Shown here in pieces: positions 8,349-16,845 of a DNA stretch of 64,000 bases. Position 1 is the stretch's first letter; every line of letters begins with the position of its first letter. Origin of the DNA: Rhizobium sp. 16-449-1b (GTDB lineage: Bacteria > Pseudomonadota > Alphaproteobacteria > Rhizobiales > Rhizobiaceae); contig NZ_JAGHMH010000011.1 of assembly GCF_017741935.1 (NCBI RefSeq), positions 1 to 64,000 on the forward strand, given 5' to 3'. The notes below the pieces were generated by a model. It was not told the DNA's origin. It worked only from the letters and a program-made list of their open reading frames with translations, and ran no database searches. The position numbers and the translations under genes were made by a program.

Positions 8349-9500
8349 ATGAACAACGTTTATCAAGGCCGCGAGCAAACCGAAGCCAAGCACATAATCC
8401 TGCGGAGGTATTTGCAGAGGCTGGCATTCAAGACCTTGCTCGGCGGCTGGAGCAACCTCGCTTACATAGATGGATTTTCAGGACCGTGGGAATCTCGGAC
8501 TGAAGATCACTCCGACTCATCTTTCATGATCGCCATTCAAGTGTTGAAGGAAGTACAGCAAAAGGCGCGAGAGCTTGGAAAGAAGCCGAGCATTAGATGC
8601 TTTTTCGTGGAAGAGAACCGTCAATCGTTTGCCCAGCTTCAGGCCGCCGTCGCACCGTTTCACAAGCCCGCCGATGGATTCACCATCGAAACGTTCAACG
8701 GGAAATTTGAAGACGCGGTCGTTCAAATGAAGAAGACGATGGCGGGCTCATTCGCTCTCACGTTTATAGATCCAACCGGTTGGACGGGCTACGAGTTCGA
8801 GAAAGTGAAGCCTGTTTTTGAGCACACGCCTGGAGAGGTGCTACTCAATTTCATGTTCGACTTCGTGAACAGGTTCACTGCTTCTTCCGACCCGGTGACC
8901 TTGGCTACCTTCGATGGAATACTGGGTCCGGGCTGGAAGCAGAGATTGGATGCGTCATCGTTGCCCCGAGAAGAGGCGCTGACGGCAATGTTCAACGAAC
9001 AGTTTTGCGCGGCAGGTCGATTCAAGTTCGTGCTCAGCACACCAATCGAGAAGCTATCGGATCGCACACATTTCCGGCTCGTCTACGGGACCAGAAGTGC
9101 GGAGGGGTTGGACGTTTACCGAGACGTCGAATTTTTGGCTCTCAAAGACCACGGGATGCGTCGTGCGCACGCGCGTCATTCGCTCACCGAGACTCGATCG
9201 GGTCAGATTTCGCTTTTTGATGCAGGGCATGACGCCAACATGGCAGGTCAGACGATCGAAGCGCAGCTTGTCGCCACAAAGTCGGCCGCAGCAGACTGGC
9301 TGCGCGGCCAGTTGCCAAACTGCCCAAAGCCATTCTCTGAGATTTGGCCGGCGATGCTCGACCAGTTCATGATGCGCAAAGTTGACGCTAAGCAGGTTTG
9401 CGTTGATTTGGGGAAGGCGGGAGAAATCAGGGAGACTTGGCGTATGGGCGGTTCAAAGCGGCGTACGCCTAGCGAGACAGACCTCATCCACCCAGCCTAG
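8349..9500 (+). CDS. tcmP: Three-Cys-motif partner protein TcmP (second copy)
   Basis: A second TcmP-type protein, 383 residues from ATG 8349 (an upstream in-frame start at 8289 adds 20 residues with no family-like character). Methyltransferase-like landmarks match the first copy: YIDGFSGPW at 39-47, CFFVEEN at 84-90 and FIDPTGW at 139-145. Overall identity between the two copies appears low, so they are different subfamilies rather than a recent duplication. The stop TAG at 9498-9500 overlaps the stop of the convergent DUF5131 gene by four bases (CTAG). This gene, not the 6635-7552 one, is the likely direct partner of the DUF5131 protein. Confidence 0.78.
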   Translation: MNNVYQGREQTEAKHIILRRYLQRLAFKTLLGGWSNLAYIDGFSGPWESRTEDHSDSSFMIAIQVLKEVQQKARELGKKPSIRCFFVEENRQSFAQLQAAVAPFHKPADGFTIETFNGKFEDAVVQMKKTMAGSFALTFIDPTGWTGYEFEKVKPVFEHTPGEVLLNFMFDFVNRFTASSDPVTLATFDGILGPGWKQRLDASSLPREEALTAMFNEQFCAAGRFKFVLSTPIEKLSDRTHFRLVYGTRSAEGLDVYRDVEFLALKDHGMRRAHARHSLTETRSGQISLFDAGHDANMAGQTIEAQLVATKSAAADWLRGQLPNCPKPFSEIWPAMLDQFMMRKVDAKQVCVDLGKAGEIRETWRMGGSKRRTPSETDLIHPA

Positions 9501-10246
9501 GCTGCCACTGCTGGCATATCGTCCCAAGTCCGACCGCGGTATGACCGGCCGGCTTTCTTCTTGTTGAGCCCGCCCCACTGCTTGAAGAAGAACGCCGTGT
9601 CGGCATCCATACACATGTCGAAGATTTCGTCTATCCATGCCGGATCCATCGGCCTGGCTTGTGGACCTGACTCTCCGCCGACGATCGCCCACTGGATTCC
9701 TGACAGGTTCCCACCAGAAACTGACCCAATCAGCGGCTCAAAGGATACGAAGCGCACTGCCGCGGGGACGTCCCTGAGCTCATCCAAACGATGAATGACG
9801 CGGCGGTCTTCTACGCTCGCGCCCAACCATACATTGGGCAGGATATCGAAACCGTCCTGTAAGATGGTAGCCATCCGATCCGGTCGTTTAGTCAAAATCT
9901 GATAAGTATGCCTCCGCGTCGCGGCCATTATCGCCCAGACCTTCCGAATGAAATCGACCGGAACGTCTGGGTGAAACAGGTCCGACATCGAGTTCACGAA
10001 GACATTTCTGGGCTTGGACCAAGCCAAAGGGATTTGTAGGGCTTTATCATCGAGATAGAGAGCGCCACTCCATTTTGGCCGGCCGCCGGACTTACGAGTA
10101 AGGCCGCGATATTTCTCGACGCCCATTGCCTCAAGGCGTGCCGCCATACGCATCGCGTAGCAATTCGTGCAGCCAGCGCTCATGACCGAGCAACCCGCAA
10201 CCGGGTTCCAAGTTGCATCCGTCCATTCGATTGTGGTGTCGGCCAT
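9497..10246 (-). CDS. DUF5131 (phage Gp37/Gp68) three-Cys-motif protein
   Basis: A 249-residue member of the Gp37/Gp68 family. The signature is near the N-terminus: WNPVAGCSVMSAGCTNCYA with C19, C26 and C29 (CX6CX2C), a radical-SAM/photoproduct-lyase-like metal-cluster motif. Further conserved pieces are the NSMSDLFHPDVP segment, YQILTKRPDRM, NVWLGASVED, RFVSFEPLIG and VGGESGPQARP followed by FFFKQWGG, all typical of this family. It probably binds an Fe-S cluster and acts with TcmP on nucleic acid, but no reaction is established to my knowledge. It faces the second TcmP gene and shares its CTAG stop. Confidence 0.88.
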   Translation of the reverse strand: MADTTIEWTDATWNPVAGCSVMSAGCTNCYAMRMAARLEAMGVEKYRGLTRKSGGRPKWSGALYLDDKALQIPLAWSKPRNVFVNSMSDLFHPDVPVDFIRKVWAIMAATRRHTYQILTKRPDRMATILQDGFDILPNVWLGASVEDRRVIHRLDELRDVPAAVRFVSFEPLIGSVSGGNLSGIQWAIVGGESGPQARPMDPAWIDEIFDMCMDADTAFFFKQWGGLNKKKAGRSYRGRTWDDMPAVAA

Positions 10247-10397
10247 CAGCAGATCCTTCTCTCAATCACATGGTATCACGCTTGGTAAAGAAACTGGTAA
10301 AGCAGATTGAGGGGCGGCTTGTGTGGCCGCAGCTTGGCCCAGCGCCTACTTTCCTATCAGGTCATGGAGAGATGGCTGCGCGCGACCGTCGTCAGTG

Positions 10398-10518
10398 GGC
10401 GTTGGATTGAAGCGTGAAAAACGCTAGGTTCAAACCTAACGCGAATAAAAGGGAAGAATGTCACCTGTGGGTTCAAACCTCCGCGGCCTTACTATCAGCC
10501 GGCGTTGGAATAAAGCGT
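10398..10518 (+). repeat. Imperfect direct repeats near the island edge
   Basis: An 18-base unit at 10398-10415 recurs at 10501-10518 with three differences, 103 bases apart. Between them GGTTCAAACC occurs twice (10427-10436, 10470-10479). They could be remnants of attachment-site duplication; nothing links them to a specific integrase. Confidence 0.3.
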
Positions 10519-10670
10519 CTGGTGCGGCAACCTCATCAGTAAATAACTATTTAGATACAAAATATTACTATTTAAAAACAATTAGATAGATTGATTTCTG
10601 GTGATCCAATCGGATCTTCCGATCTTGACAGCATATCGCTTTCGCTGTCTGTCTTGTCACGAGGAGTGCA

Positions 10671-10697
10671 GTGAAGCCTGATAGATCTGGGCTTCAC
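10671..10697 (+). promoter_or_regulatory. Hairpin/operator-like inverted repeat before the Gfo/Idh/MocA pair
   Basis: GTGAAGCC at 10671-10678 and GGCTTCAC at 10690-10697 form a perfect 8-bp inverted repeat with an 11-base spacer. It sits about 26 bases upstream of the ATG at 10724, between probable promoter and ribosome site (GAGGAGG near 10707). It could be an operator or a leader hairpin. Confidence 0.4.
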
Positions 10698-10723
10698 GTT
10701 GCAAGTGAGGAGGACGCGTTTCT

Positions 10724-11755
10724 ATGTTGAGATTTGCCGTTGTCGGGATCGACCATGGGCATACCTTCGACCATGTGAAGGGATTGCTGGCCGCCGGCGC
10801 CGAATTCGTCGGCTATTGCCCGAAGACATCCGTTCCCGCCATTCGCGAGATGTTCGAAAAGACCTATCCCGATGCGCCGCAGATCGATCGGGAACAGTTG
10901 CTCGCCGATCCCTCGATCGACGTGATCTGCATCGCGGCGATCCCGGCCGACCGCGCCGATCTCGCCATCCGCGCCATGAAATCCGGCAAGGACGTGATGA
11001 CCGACAAGCCCGGCGTGACGACATCGGCGCAGTTGCAGGCGGTGAAGGATACGGTGGCCGAGACGGGACGCATCTTCTCGATCTGCTTTTCCGAACGCCA
11101 TTGCGTGCGCTCGGCCGTCAAGGCCGGCAAGCTGGTCCAATCTGGCGCCATCGGCACGGTCATCCAGACGCTCGGCATGGGGCCACACCGGCTGCAGCTG
11201 CCGACGCGGCCCGACTGGTTCTTCGACCCGGAGAAATTCGGCGGCATCATTGTCGATATCGCCTCGCACCAGGTGGATCAGTTCCTGTTCTACACCGGCT
11301 CGACATCGGCCACGGTCGCCGCAAGCTCGATCGGCAATTTCGGCATGCCCGACCGACCGGCCTTCCAGGATTTCGGCGAGGTGCTCCTGCGCTCCGACAA
11401 GGGTTCCGGCTACATCCGCGTCGATTGGTTCACGCCCGAGGCCTTGCCGACATGGGGCGACGGTCGCCTGACCATTTTGGGGACCGAGGGCTATATCGAG
11501 CTGCGCAAGTACATCGACATCTCTGGCCGTTCCGGCAAGGATCACCTCTTCCTCGTCAACGGCAAGGAGATGACCCACATCGATTGCAGCGACGAGAAGC
11601 TCGATTATTTCGAGGCGTTTTTGGCCGACGTGCGCGACCGCACGGAAACGGCGATGCCGCAGGCGCATGTCTACGAAGTCTGCCGGCTGTCGCTCGAGGC
11701 GCAGGCAAATGCGGTGAGGATCGGCCAAGGTCAAGCTCCGGTCGGAGGGCGCTGA
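10724..11755 (+). CDS. Gfo/Idh/MocA-family oxidoreductase
   Basis: A 343-residue NAD(P)-dependent dehydrogenase of the Gfo/Idh/MocA family. The N-terminal Rossmann strand is FAVVGIDHGHTF; the dinucleotide loop is atypical because HGH follows where GxG is usual. The catalytic-site EKP motif reads D94-K95-P96, and the C-terminal half carries the substrate domain with GGIIVDIASHQVDQ, in which the His is the usual catalytic position. A strong GAGGAGG ribosome site precedes ATG 10724. The second paralogue follows with one base between stop and start, so they form an operon for oxidation of a sugar, inositol or sugar acid. Substrate cannot be inferred. Confidence 0.85.
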   Translation: MLRFAVVGIDHGHTFDHVKGLLAAGAEFVGYCPKTSVPAIREMFEKTYPDAPQIDREQLLADPSIDVICIAAIPADRADLAIRAMKSGKDVMTDKPGVTTSAQLQAVKDTVAETGRIFSICFSERHCVRSAVKAGKLVQSGAIGTVIQTLGMGPHRLQLPTRPDWFFDPEKFGGIIVDIASHQVDQFLFYTGSTSATVAASSIGNFGMPDRPAFQDFGEVLLRSDKGSGYIRVDWFTPEALPTWGDGRLTILGTEGYIELRKYIDISGRSGKDHLFLVNGKEMTHIDCSDEKLDYFEAFLADVRDRTETAMPQAHVYEVCRLSLEAQANAVRIGQGQAPVGGR

Positions 11756-11756
11756 G

Positions 11757-12836
11757 ATGAGCAGGAAATTTCGCGTCGGCGTGATCGGCGCCGGCATCGC
11801 CTCGCGCCATTTGTCTGGCTTCAGCTGGAACAAGGAGCTGTTCGACGTCGTGGCCCTCTGCTCGCTCGATGCCGATCGCGGCAAGGCGCTTTGCGAGGAG
11901 TTCGGCATCGCTGAGTACACACAGGATGCCGAGGCGATGATCGCCCGCGCCGATCTCGACATCATCGACATCTGCACGCCGCCGAGTTCCCATTTCGATT
12001 TCTGCCGAAGGGCGATCGAGGCGGGCAAGCACGTGATCTGCGAGAAGCCGCTGTTCGGTTCGATCGCCGAAGTGGACGAGATGGCCGGCATCGTCGCCAA
12101 GGCGAACGGGCCGCAGCTGATGCCCATCTTCCAGTATCGCTATGGCTCCGGTCTTCAGAAGCTGAAGATGCTGATCGAGCTCGGGCTCACCGGCGAGGCG
12201 TTTTTGACGACGATCGAGACCCATTGGTGGCGCGGGCCCGACTATTACGCGGTTCCCTGGCGCGGCAAATGGGCGACCGAGCTCGGCGGCGGCCTGCTTG
12301 GCCACGCGATCCATGCCCATGACATGCTGAACTACATACACGGCCCTTGCGCCGAGCTCTTTTCCTTCGGCGCCACGCTGGTCAATCCGATCGAGGTCGA
12401 GGATACGGCGGCCTTGTCGGTGAAGATGAAGAACGGATCGCTCGCCAGCCTGTCGATGACGCTCGGCTCGCGCGAGGAGATCTCGCGCCTGCGCTTCTGC
12501 TTCCGCGATCTGGTGGCGGAAAGCATCATCGAACCCTACACGATGGGCCGCGATCCCTGGACTTTCAAGGCGGGCAACGATGAGCACCAGCAGAAGGTGG
12601 ACGCGGCACTCGCCCGCTACGAGGTCAAGGAGGACGGCTATACCCGCCAGTTCGAGCTCTTCCATCAGGCTCTGGTTGGCAACGAGGAGCCGCCGGTGAC
12701 GCTTGCCGACGCGCGCAATTCGCTGGAACTGGTCACCGCCGCCTACCACTCGCAACGCACCGGCCTTCCGACATCCCTGCCGATCCTTCCCGACCATCCG
12801 CTCTACCGCTCCTGGCTGCCGGAAGACGCCCGCTAG
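11757..12836 (+). CDS. Gfo/Idh/MocA-family oxidoreductase (second of pair)
   Basis: A 359-residue dehydrogenase with a canonical nucleotide-binding loop GVIGAGIAS (8-16), CEKP with E96-K97-P98, and GGGLLGHAIHAHDML, where the GGxxxxxxxH pattern of the family supplies the catalytic His. It differs enough from the preceding gene to be a distinct paralogue; pairs like this often carry out two steps of one sugar or cyclitol pathway. The start ATG 11757 lies right after the TGA of its neighbour, indicating translational coupling. No transporter or regulator for this operon is visible inside the window, so the rest of the pathway may have been separated from it by the island on the left. Confidence 0.87.
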   Translation: MSRKFRVGVIGAGIASRHLSGFSWNKELFDVVALCSLDADRGKALCEEFGIAEYTQDAEAMIARADLDIIDICTPPSSHFDFCRRAIEAGKHVICEKPLFGSIAEVDEMAGIVAKANGPQLMPIFQYRYGSGLQKLKMLIELGLTGEAFLTTIETHWWRGPDYYAVPWRGKWATELGGGLLGHAIHAHDMLNYIHGPCAELFSFGATLVNPIEVEDTAALSVKMKNGSLASLSMTLGSREEISRLRFCFRDLVAESIIEPYTMGRDPWTFKAGNDEHQQKVDAALARYEVKEDGYTRQFELFHQALVGNEEPPVTLADARNSLELVTAAYHSQRTGLPTSLPILPDHPLYRSWLPEDAR

Positions 12837-12978
12837 CGAGGAGAGACGATCGCGACCGAGCTTAACCGACAATATTGCGACGGGGACGATGAAAGTCGTG
12901 CCGAAGTAACGACTTGCTAAGCTCCATTTGTCAGCCTCGGATCCATTGATTTTCATAATCCGTTGTTCGAGGTCTTTC

Positions 12979-13242
12979 ATGTTTTTGAGTAAAGACGATT
13001 GGATCAACCAGCGTGCCTATGCGCTGTGGGAAGCGGAAGGCCGGCCCGACGGGCGCGGCGGCGAGCATTGGCAACAGGCGGCCCGCGAGTATCAGTTGCT
13101 GGAACAGACGCGAGCCTCGGCTGATGGCAGCGACCTGATCGAGCGCTTGAAGACGATGGGCCGGATCATGCGTGAGGCGGGCCACGACGATCGGGCCGAG
13201 ACACCGGAAAAATCCGCTTCCTCGCGCCGTTCAACACGATGA
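12979..13242 (+). CDS. DUF2934 domain protein
   Basis: An 87-residue soluble protein. The first 45 residues match the DUF2934 pattern (DDWINQRAYALWEAEGRPDG then a GEHWQQA helix), a small domain common in Rhizobiales and of unknown function. The ATG at 12979 is preferred to the upstream frame start at 12928, which adds a hydrophobic segment outside the family. The C-terminal 40 residues are charged and low in structure. It stands alone, with 140 bases to the gene on its left and 120 to the GGDEF gene on its right. Confidence 0.7.
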   Translation: MFLSKDDWINQRAYALWEAEGRPDGRGGEHWQQAAREYQLLEQTRASADGSDLIERLKTMGRIMREAGHDDRAETPEKSASSRRSTR

Positions 13243-13361
13243 CCCGCCTCGGCACGAAGTCGTCATTCGGCGAAGCCGCGCGTTAAGGCTTCTTTAGGCA
13301 TAATTATCTGTTTCCATTATAATTTAGTGGGAAAACGATCGCTGGAGTACAACGTCAACCT

Positions 13362-14438
13362 TTGCTGAAGAATATGCAAAGTCGAAGGCATGATCGCCTT
13401 CTTGCATGGCAGAGGCGGCGAATGTTTTCATCGATTGTACGCGAAGTCAGGTCACGGCTTACGGGACGCCTATCCGCTCGTCCTGATCGCCCTGAGATCG
13501 GCGCCGACGCGTTTTCCGCCGATAAGTCCGCCGAACTCGTCCACCTGAAGAAGCTGTTCGATCACTCGTCGCGCGCCGCCCGCATCGGCGTGTGGGAATG
13601 CAATCTCCCGGACGAGACGCTGGCATGGACCGACATGGTCTACGAGCTGTTCGATCTGCCCATCGGCCACCCGCTCAGCCGCGACGAAACAGTCAAGCTC
13701 TACACCGAGCGGTCGCGCATCGAGCTCACCATGCTACGCGATCGAGCCATCAAGGAGCGATCCGGCTTTAGCCTCGATGCGGAGATCATCACGGCCAAGG
13801 GCAACCATCGCTGGATCCGCATCACCGCCACCGTCGAATGCGAGGGCGACCAGCCGGTCCGCATCTTCGGAATGAAGCAGGACATCACCGCCGAGAAAAA
13901 GCTCTTCGACGAGATCCGCTATCTCGCCGAATTCGACCTCCTGACCAGCCTGCCGAACCGCGTCCAGTTCCAATCCACCTTCGAGAGGCTGTGCGCGACC
14001 GAGGCCTCCAGGCAAAGCGTCGCCCTGTTCCTCATCGATCTCGATGGTTTCAAGCAGGTCAACGACCGCCTCGGCCACCAGGCCGGAGACCAATGCCTGC
14101 GCGTGGCGGCCAATTGCCTGCGATCCGTGCTCGGCGGCGCCGAGCTCGTGGCGCGCATCGGTGGCGACGAATTCGCGGTGCTCCATCGCTGTGGCTCGAG
14201 CGACGAGGCGGCCCGCATCGCGAACTCCATCGTCACCGCGCTTGCCGCATCCTGCGACGAGGATGGCCGGCATATCGGCATCGGCGGCTCGGTCGGCGTG
14301 GCGCTCGCAGCCGGCTATCTTGCACCGAAGGACATCTTCGCGGCCGCCGACGGCGCGCTCTACGCCGCCAAGAGCGGAGGTCGGAACCGCTTCAGCCTAG
14401 CGCATCCGTCGTTTGCGTCGCAGACCCACGCGGCTTAG
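13362..14438 (+). CDS. PAS-GGDEF diguanylate cyclase
   Basis: A 358-residue signalling protein. Residues about 66-180 form a PAS/PAC sensor domain (IGVWECNLPDETLAWTDMVY, ending with FGMKQDITAEKK), and residues about 185-350 a GGDEF domain with LIDLDGFKQVND, GHQAGDQ and an intact GGDEF at 267-271, so it should make cyclic di-GMP from GTP. The RxxD inhibitory site is absent (GGAE at the place five residues before GGDEF), which suggests no product feedback. There is no EAL domain and no membrane segment, so it is cytosolic. ATG 13362 may be preceded by an alternative; an internal ATG at 13374 (residue 5) is equally plausible. Ligand of the PAS domain unknown. Confidence 0.88.
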   Translation: MLKNMQSRRHDRLLAWQRRRMFSSIVREVRSRLTGRLSARPDRPEIGADAFSADKSAELVHLKKLFDHSSRAARIGVWECNLPDETLAWTDMVYELFDLPIGHPLSRDETVKLYTERSRIELTMLRDRAIKERSGFSLDAEIITAKGNHRWIRITATVECEGDQPVRIFGMKQDITAEKKLFDEIRYLAEFDLLTSLPNRVQFQSTFERLCATEASRQSVALFLIDLDGFKQVNDRLGHQAGDQCLRVAANCLRSVLGGAELVARIGGDEFAVLHRCGSSDEAARIANSIVTALAASCDEDGRHIGIGGSVGVALAAGYLAPKDIFAAADGALYAAKSGGRNRFSLAHPSFASQTHAA

Positions 14439-14553
14439 GGCACGGGCAACTTCTTCCAGATTGTGTGATCATGCGCAGCCGCTTGCCGCTTTCCACGGCA
14501 TGCGCTTTTGGGCTAACAGCTTGGCATCGATATGATCCAACGAGCACTAAGAC

Positions 14554-15081
14554 ATGAGCCACATTCCGCAAATCGATTACGACACGGCTTCCGAGGAGAT
14601 TCGCTCCACTCACGACGAGGAAGTCAGGGTTCGCGGTCGGATGACCAACATGAAGCGGACGCTGCTGCATTCGCCTCAAGCGCATCGCATCTACGCGGAG
14701 TGGTTCACGCTGCGCGCCGAGCTGGCCGGGATCAGCGACCGGCCGATCTGGATCTTCTCCCACGCGATTTCGAAGGCCTGCAAGTCGAAGATTGCCATCA
14801 CCTTTTTCCGCCGCGCGCTGATCAATAACGGCTTTGATCCGGATGCGCTTGAGCTCTCCGAGGAAGAGGCGCTGCTCGACGCATTCGGCAAGGCGATCGT
14901 CGCCGATTCCAATGCCATCCCGAGCGAAATCTGGGTTGCGCTGAAGCAGCGCTACGACGCCAAGACGTTGGTCGATCTCGTCGCCTTCGCCGGCATCATG
15001 ATCGCGACCGCCGTGTTCAACAACGCCGTCGAGGTCGATTTCGATCCGGAGCTTGAGGCATTCGCCGAGGGCGCCGCTTGA
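14554..15081 (+). CDS. Carboxymuconolactone decarboxylase/AhpD-like protein
   Basis: A 175-residue, mostly helical protein with the layout of the CMD/AhpD superfamily: an N-terminal segment ending in a helix of about 20 residues, an SHAISKACKSKIAITFF segment in the position of the CMD core, and a C-terminal DLVAFAGIMIATAVFNNAVEV helix typical of these proteins. The usual peroxidatic CxxC of AhpD is replaced by KACKSK with one Cys only, so classic alkylhydroperoxidase activity is doubtful. It is monocistronic; the convergent gene begins its stop 29 bases after this one. Function unknown beyond fold. Confidence 0.65.
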   Translation: MSHIPQIDYDTASEEIRSTHDEEVRVRGRMTNMKRTLLHSPQAHRIYAEWFTLRAELAGISDRPIWIFSHAISKACKSKIAITFFRRALINNGFDPDALELSEEEALLDAFGKAIVADSNAIPSEIWVALKQRYDAKTLVDLVAFAGIMIATAVFNNAVEVDFDPELEAFAEGAA

Positions 15082-15109
15082 TAGCGGAACTATCGTTTAT
15101 CAAGCGATA

Positions 15110-16552
15110 TCAATAATTTTCGAGATCTTTCTCGACTTTTCTGTCAAGTTCGCTGGCGACGAAGACCGCGTGTTCGGTGATTTGCGGCAGGCCCATCAGC
15201 TCGCCGAACGCGCCGCGCGCCAAGGGACCGGAGATCAGCAATGTCGAATCCGGTCGCCCGTCGCCGGCAAGCGCCTCGGAGGAGAGGTTGCAGGCGATGC
15301 CCAGCCCGGTCGGGTCCAGCTGCAGGTGGCCGAGATCGCGTAGCCTCGCCAGCCACGGCTGGCTGTTCAGGATGCCGCCATGGGCGGGGCCCGTGGTGAC
15401 GACCATCGCATCGTAAACCCGCTCCAAGCGTTCACCGTTGCGCCGTCGCAGCACGACGCCGATGTCATCGCCCTCGCGTCTGATGCTGGCAACGGAGGCG
15501 GCCAGCACCTCCATGCGGCCGTTGGCGACCGCCCGGTCGAGCACCTCTTCCACCTGTGGCGCGATGCGGAAACGGTGCACGTCCCAGAAGGGGCGAAGGT
15601 GGCGGACGATCCGGCGACGCTCCGAGACAGGCAGTGCCCGCCAGATCGCATACCCGTGACCGCGTACCTGATCCAGTACCGCATGCCATGTCAGCCCCGC
15701 TTGCTCGGCCTCGCGGATGGTGTGGCGCACGAGGCGCAAAAGCTGGGTGGCGCTCTCGACCGGCACCGTCTCGAACGCGCCAAACGGATCCTGCGCGACC
15801 GCGGGGTGGCCGCGCGATCTCAAGCCTCGCCGTGAGATCGACGTCACCGGGCCGCGATGTCCCGTGATCTCTAGCGACGCCACGACGTCTGCCGCCGTCA
15901 GCCCGTTGCCGACGACGAGGAGGCGATCATCAGGGGCGATGGCATCAAGCGCGCCTGGAACGGTGGAATCGGCGACGAATTTTGGGTGACCGGCAAGCGC
16001 GAGCAGCGCCGAGGGCGGCGATGGCGAGGGGTGGCTTGTCGCTATGACGAGATAATCGGCAAAGGTCTGGCCACCCTGGCTATCGGCAATCCGCCAGAAG
16101 GCGCCGTCGCGCTCGACATCGGTGACAACCGCCCGCCGGTGCCTGACGGCCCCGGTCTCGACCAGCGGCCGCAATGCCGATGCGACGTATCGTCCGAACA
16201 GCTCACGGCGCGGAAAGATCGCCCCATCGGCGCGGCGTGCGGCGGGGTCGTCGGCGATCGCGTCATTGAGCTCGATCCATTCGAGGAAATCTCCGGGATG
16301 CTCCGGTAAAAGGCTCATCCTCGCCGCCGGCACGTTGATGCGGTGGGCGGGGTCGTTCGTGTCATAGGCGAGGCCACGGCCGAGCTCGGCGCGCGGCTCG
16401 AAGACGGTGATGGCCGGGGGCCGGTCTCTGCCTGCCAGCGCCAGGTGGTAGGCAACACCCGCGCCCGATATGCCGCCACCGATGATGGCGACAAGCGGCC
16501 TGCGCGGTAGCTGCAGGTCCTGATGGTCGGAAGGGAGATTGTCGTGATGCAT
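15110..16552 (-). CDS. FAD/NAD(P)-binding oxidoreductase
   Basis: A 480-residue flavoprotein of the FAD-NAD(P)-binding (NAD_binding_9) type. An N-terminal Rossmann motif LVAIIGGGISGAGVAYHL (GGGISG at 25-30) is followed by LGRGLAYDTNDPAHRINVPA, characteristic of the family, and a second nucleotide-binding strand LLVVGNGLTAADVVASLE in the middle. I start at ATG 16552; the open frame extends to 16717 but that extension has no family-like sequence. It is transcribed away from the siderophore importer at 16846, and the two share a 290-bp divergent control region, so I infer a role in iron or siderophore metabolism, for example a reduction step. Substrate is not known. Confidence 0.75.
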   Translation of the reverse strand: MHHDNLPSDHQDLQLPRRPLVAIIGGGISGAGVAYHLALAGRDRPPAITVFEPRAELGRGLAYDTNDPAHRINVPAARMSLLPEHPGDFLEWIELNDAIADDPAARRADGAIFPRRELFGRYVASALRPLVETGAVRHRRAVVTDVERDGAFWRIADSQGGQTFADYLVIATSHPSPSPPSALLALAGHPKFVADSTVPGALDAIAPDDRLLVVGNGLTAADVVASLEITGHRGPVTSISRRGLRSRGHPAVAQDPFGAFETVPVESATQLLRLVRHTIREAEQAGLTWHAVLDQVRGHGYAIWRALPVSERRRIVRHLRPFWDVHRFRIAPQVEEVLDRAVANGRMEVLAASVASIRREGDDIGVVLRRRNGERLERVYDAMVVTTGPAHGGILNSQPWLARLRDLGHLQLDPTGLGIACNLSSEALAGDGRPDSTLLISGPLARGAFGELMGLPQITEHAVFVASELDRKVEKDLENY

Positions 16553-16779
16553 GAGTGGTTGCCGATTAAACGCGATGTCGAGATTGTTCGATTCTAGTTC
16601 GGATAGGTAACAGTTCAAAACATCAGTGATCGTCCAAAGCGCTATTTTTGGCAAACCCACAGAAGTCTTGGCATTTTTGTCTTCCGCTGATCTGCCGGGG
16701 AAATTGCCACCGTTCACAATCTCCTGATGGAGGTTTCACGGAAGAAAGAATTGACTCGACCGGTGCCAGATGGTCAAAA

Positions 16780-16798
16780 GCTGACACATTTTGTCAGC
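16780..16798 (+). promoter_or_regulatory. Perfect inverted repeat before the siderophore importer
   Basis: GCTGACA (16780-16786) and TGTCAGC (16792-16798), separated by CATTT, form a perfect 7-bp inverted repeat 47 bases upstream of the first permease gene and within the divergent region shared with the FAD protein. It is a candidate repressor site for an iron-responsive regulator; I cannot match it to a known Fur, Irr or RirA box. Confidence 0.4.
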
Positions 16799-16845
16799 AA
16801 TAGATCGAGGGGAGGCGATCTCACGAAGGACTAGCGATAGCTTTC

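Larger units (their letters stand above)
10247..10723. other. Intergenic gap at island border
   Basis: No gene. It contains an imperfect direct repeat GGCGTTGGATTGAAGCGT (10398) / GGCGTTGGAATAAAGCGT (10501), two copies of GGTTCAAACC (10427 and 10470), an AT-rich segment around 10540-10590, and a hairpin at 10671-10697. Base composition switches here from the AT-richer island to the GC-rich genome to the right, so it may be the junction of an insertion. No tRNA could be folded from it. Confidence 0.5.

Noticed and set aside
10426..10480. Two TTCAAAC segments that look like tRNA T-loops
   Set aside because: The flanking bases do not pair as five-base T-stems and no acceptor, D or anticodon arm can be built.
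11556..13007. 483-codon open frame on the minus strand
   Set aside because: Antisense to the second Gfo/Idh/MocA gene, low-complexity Arg/Asp/Gly/Leu sequence with no family features.
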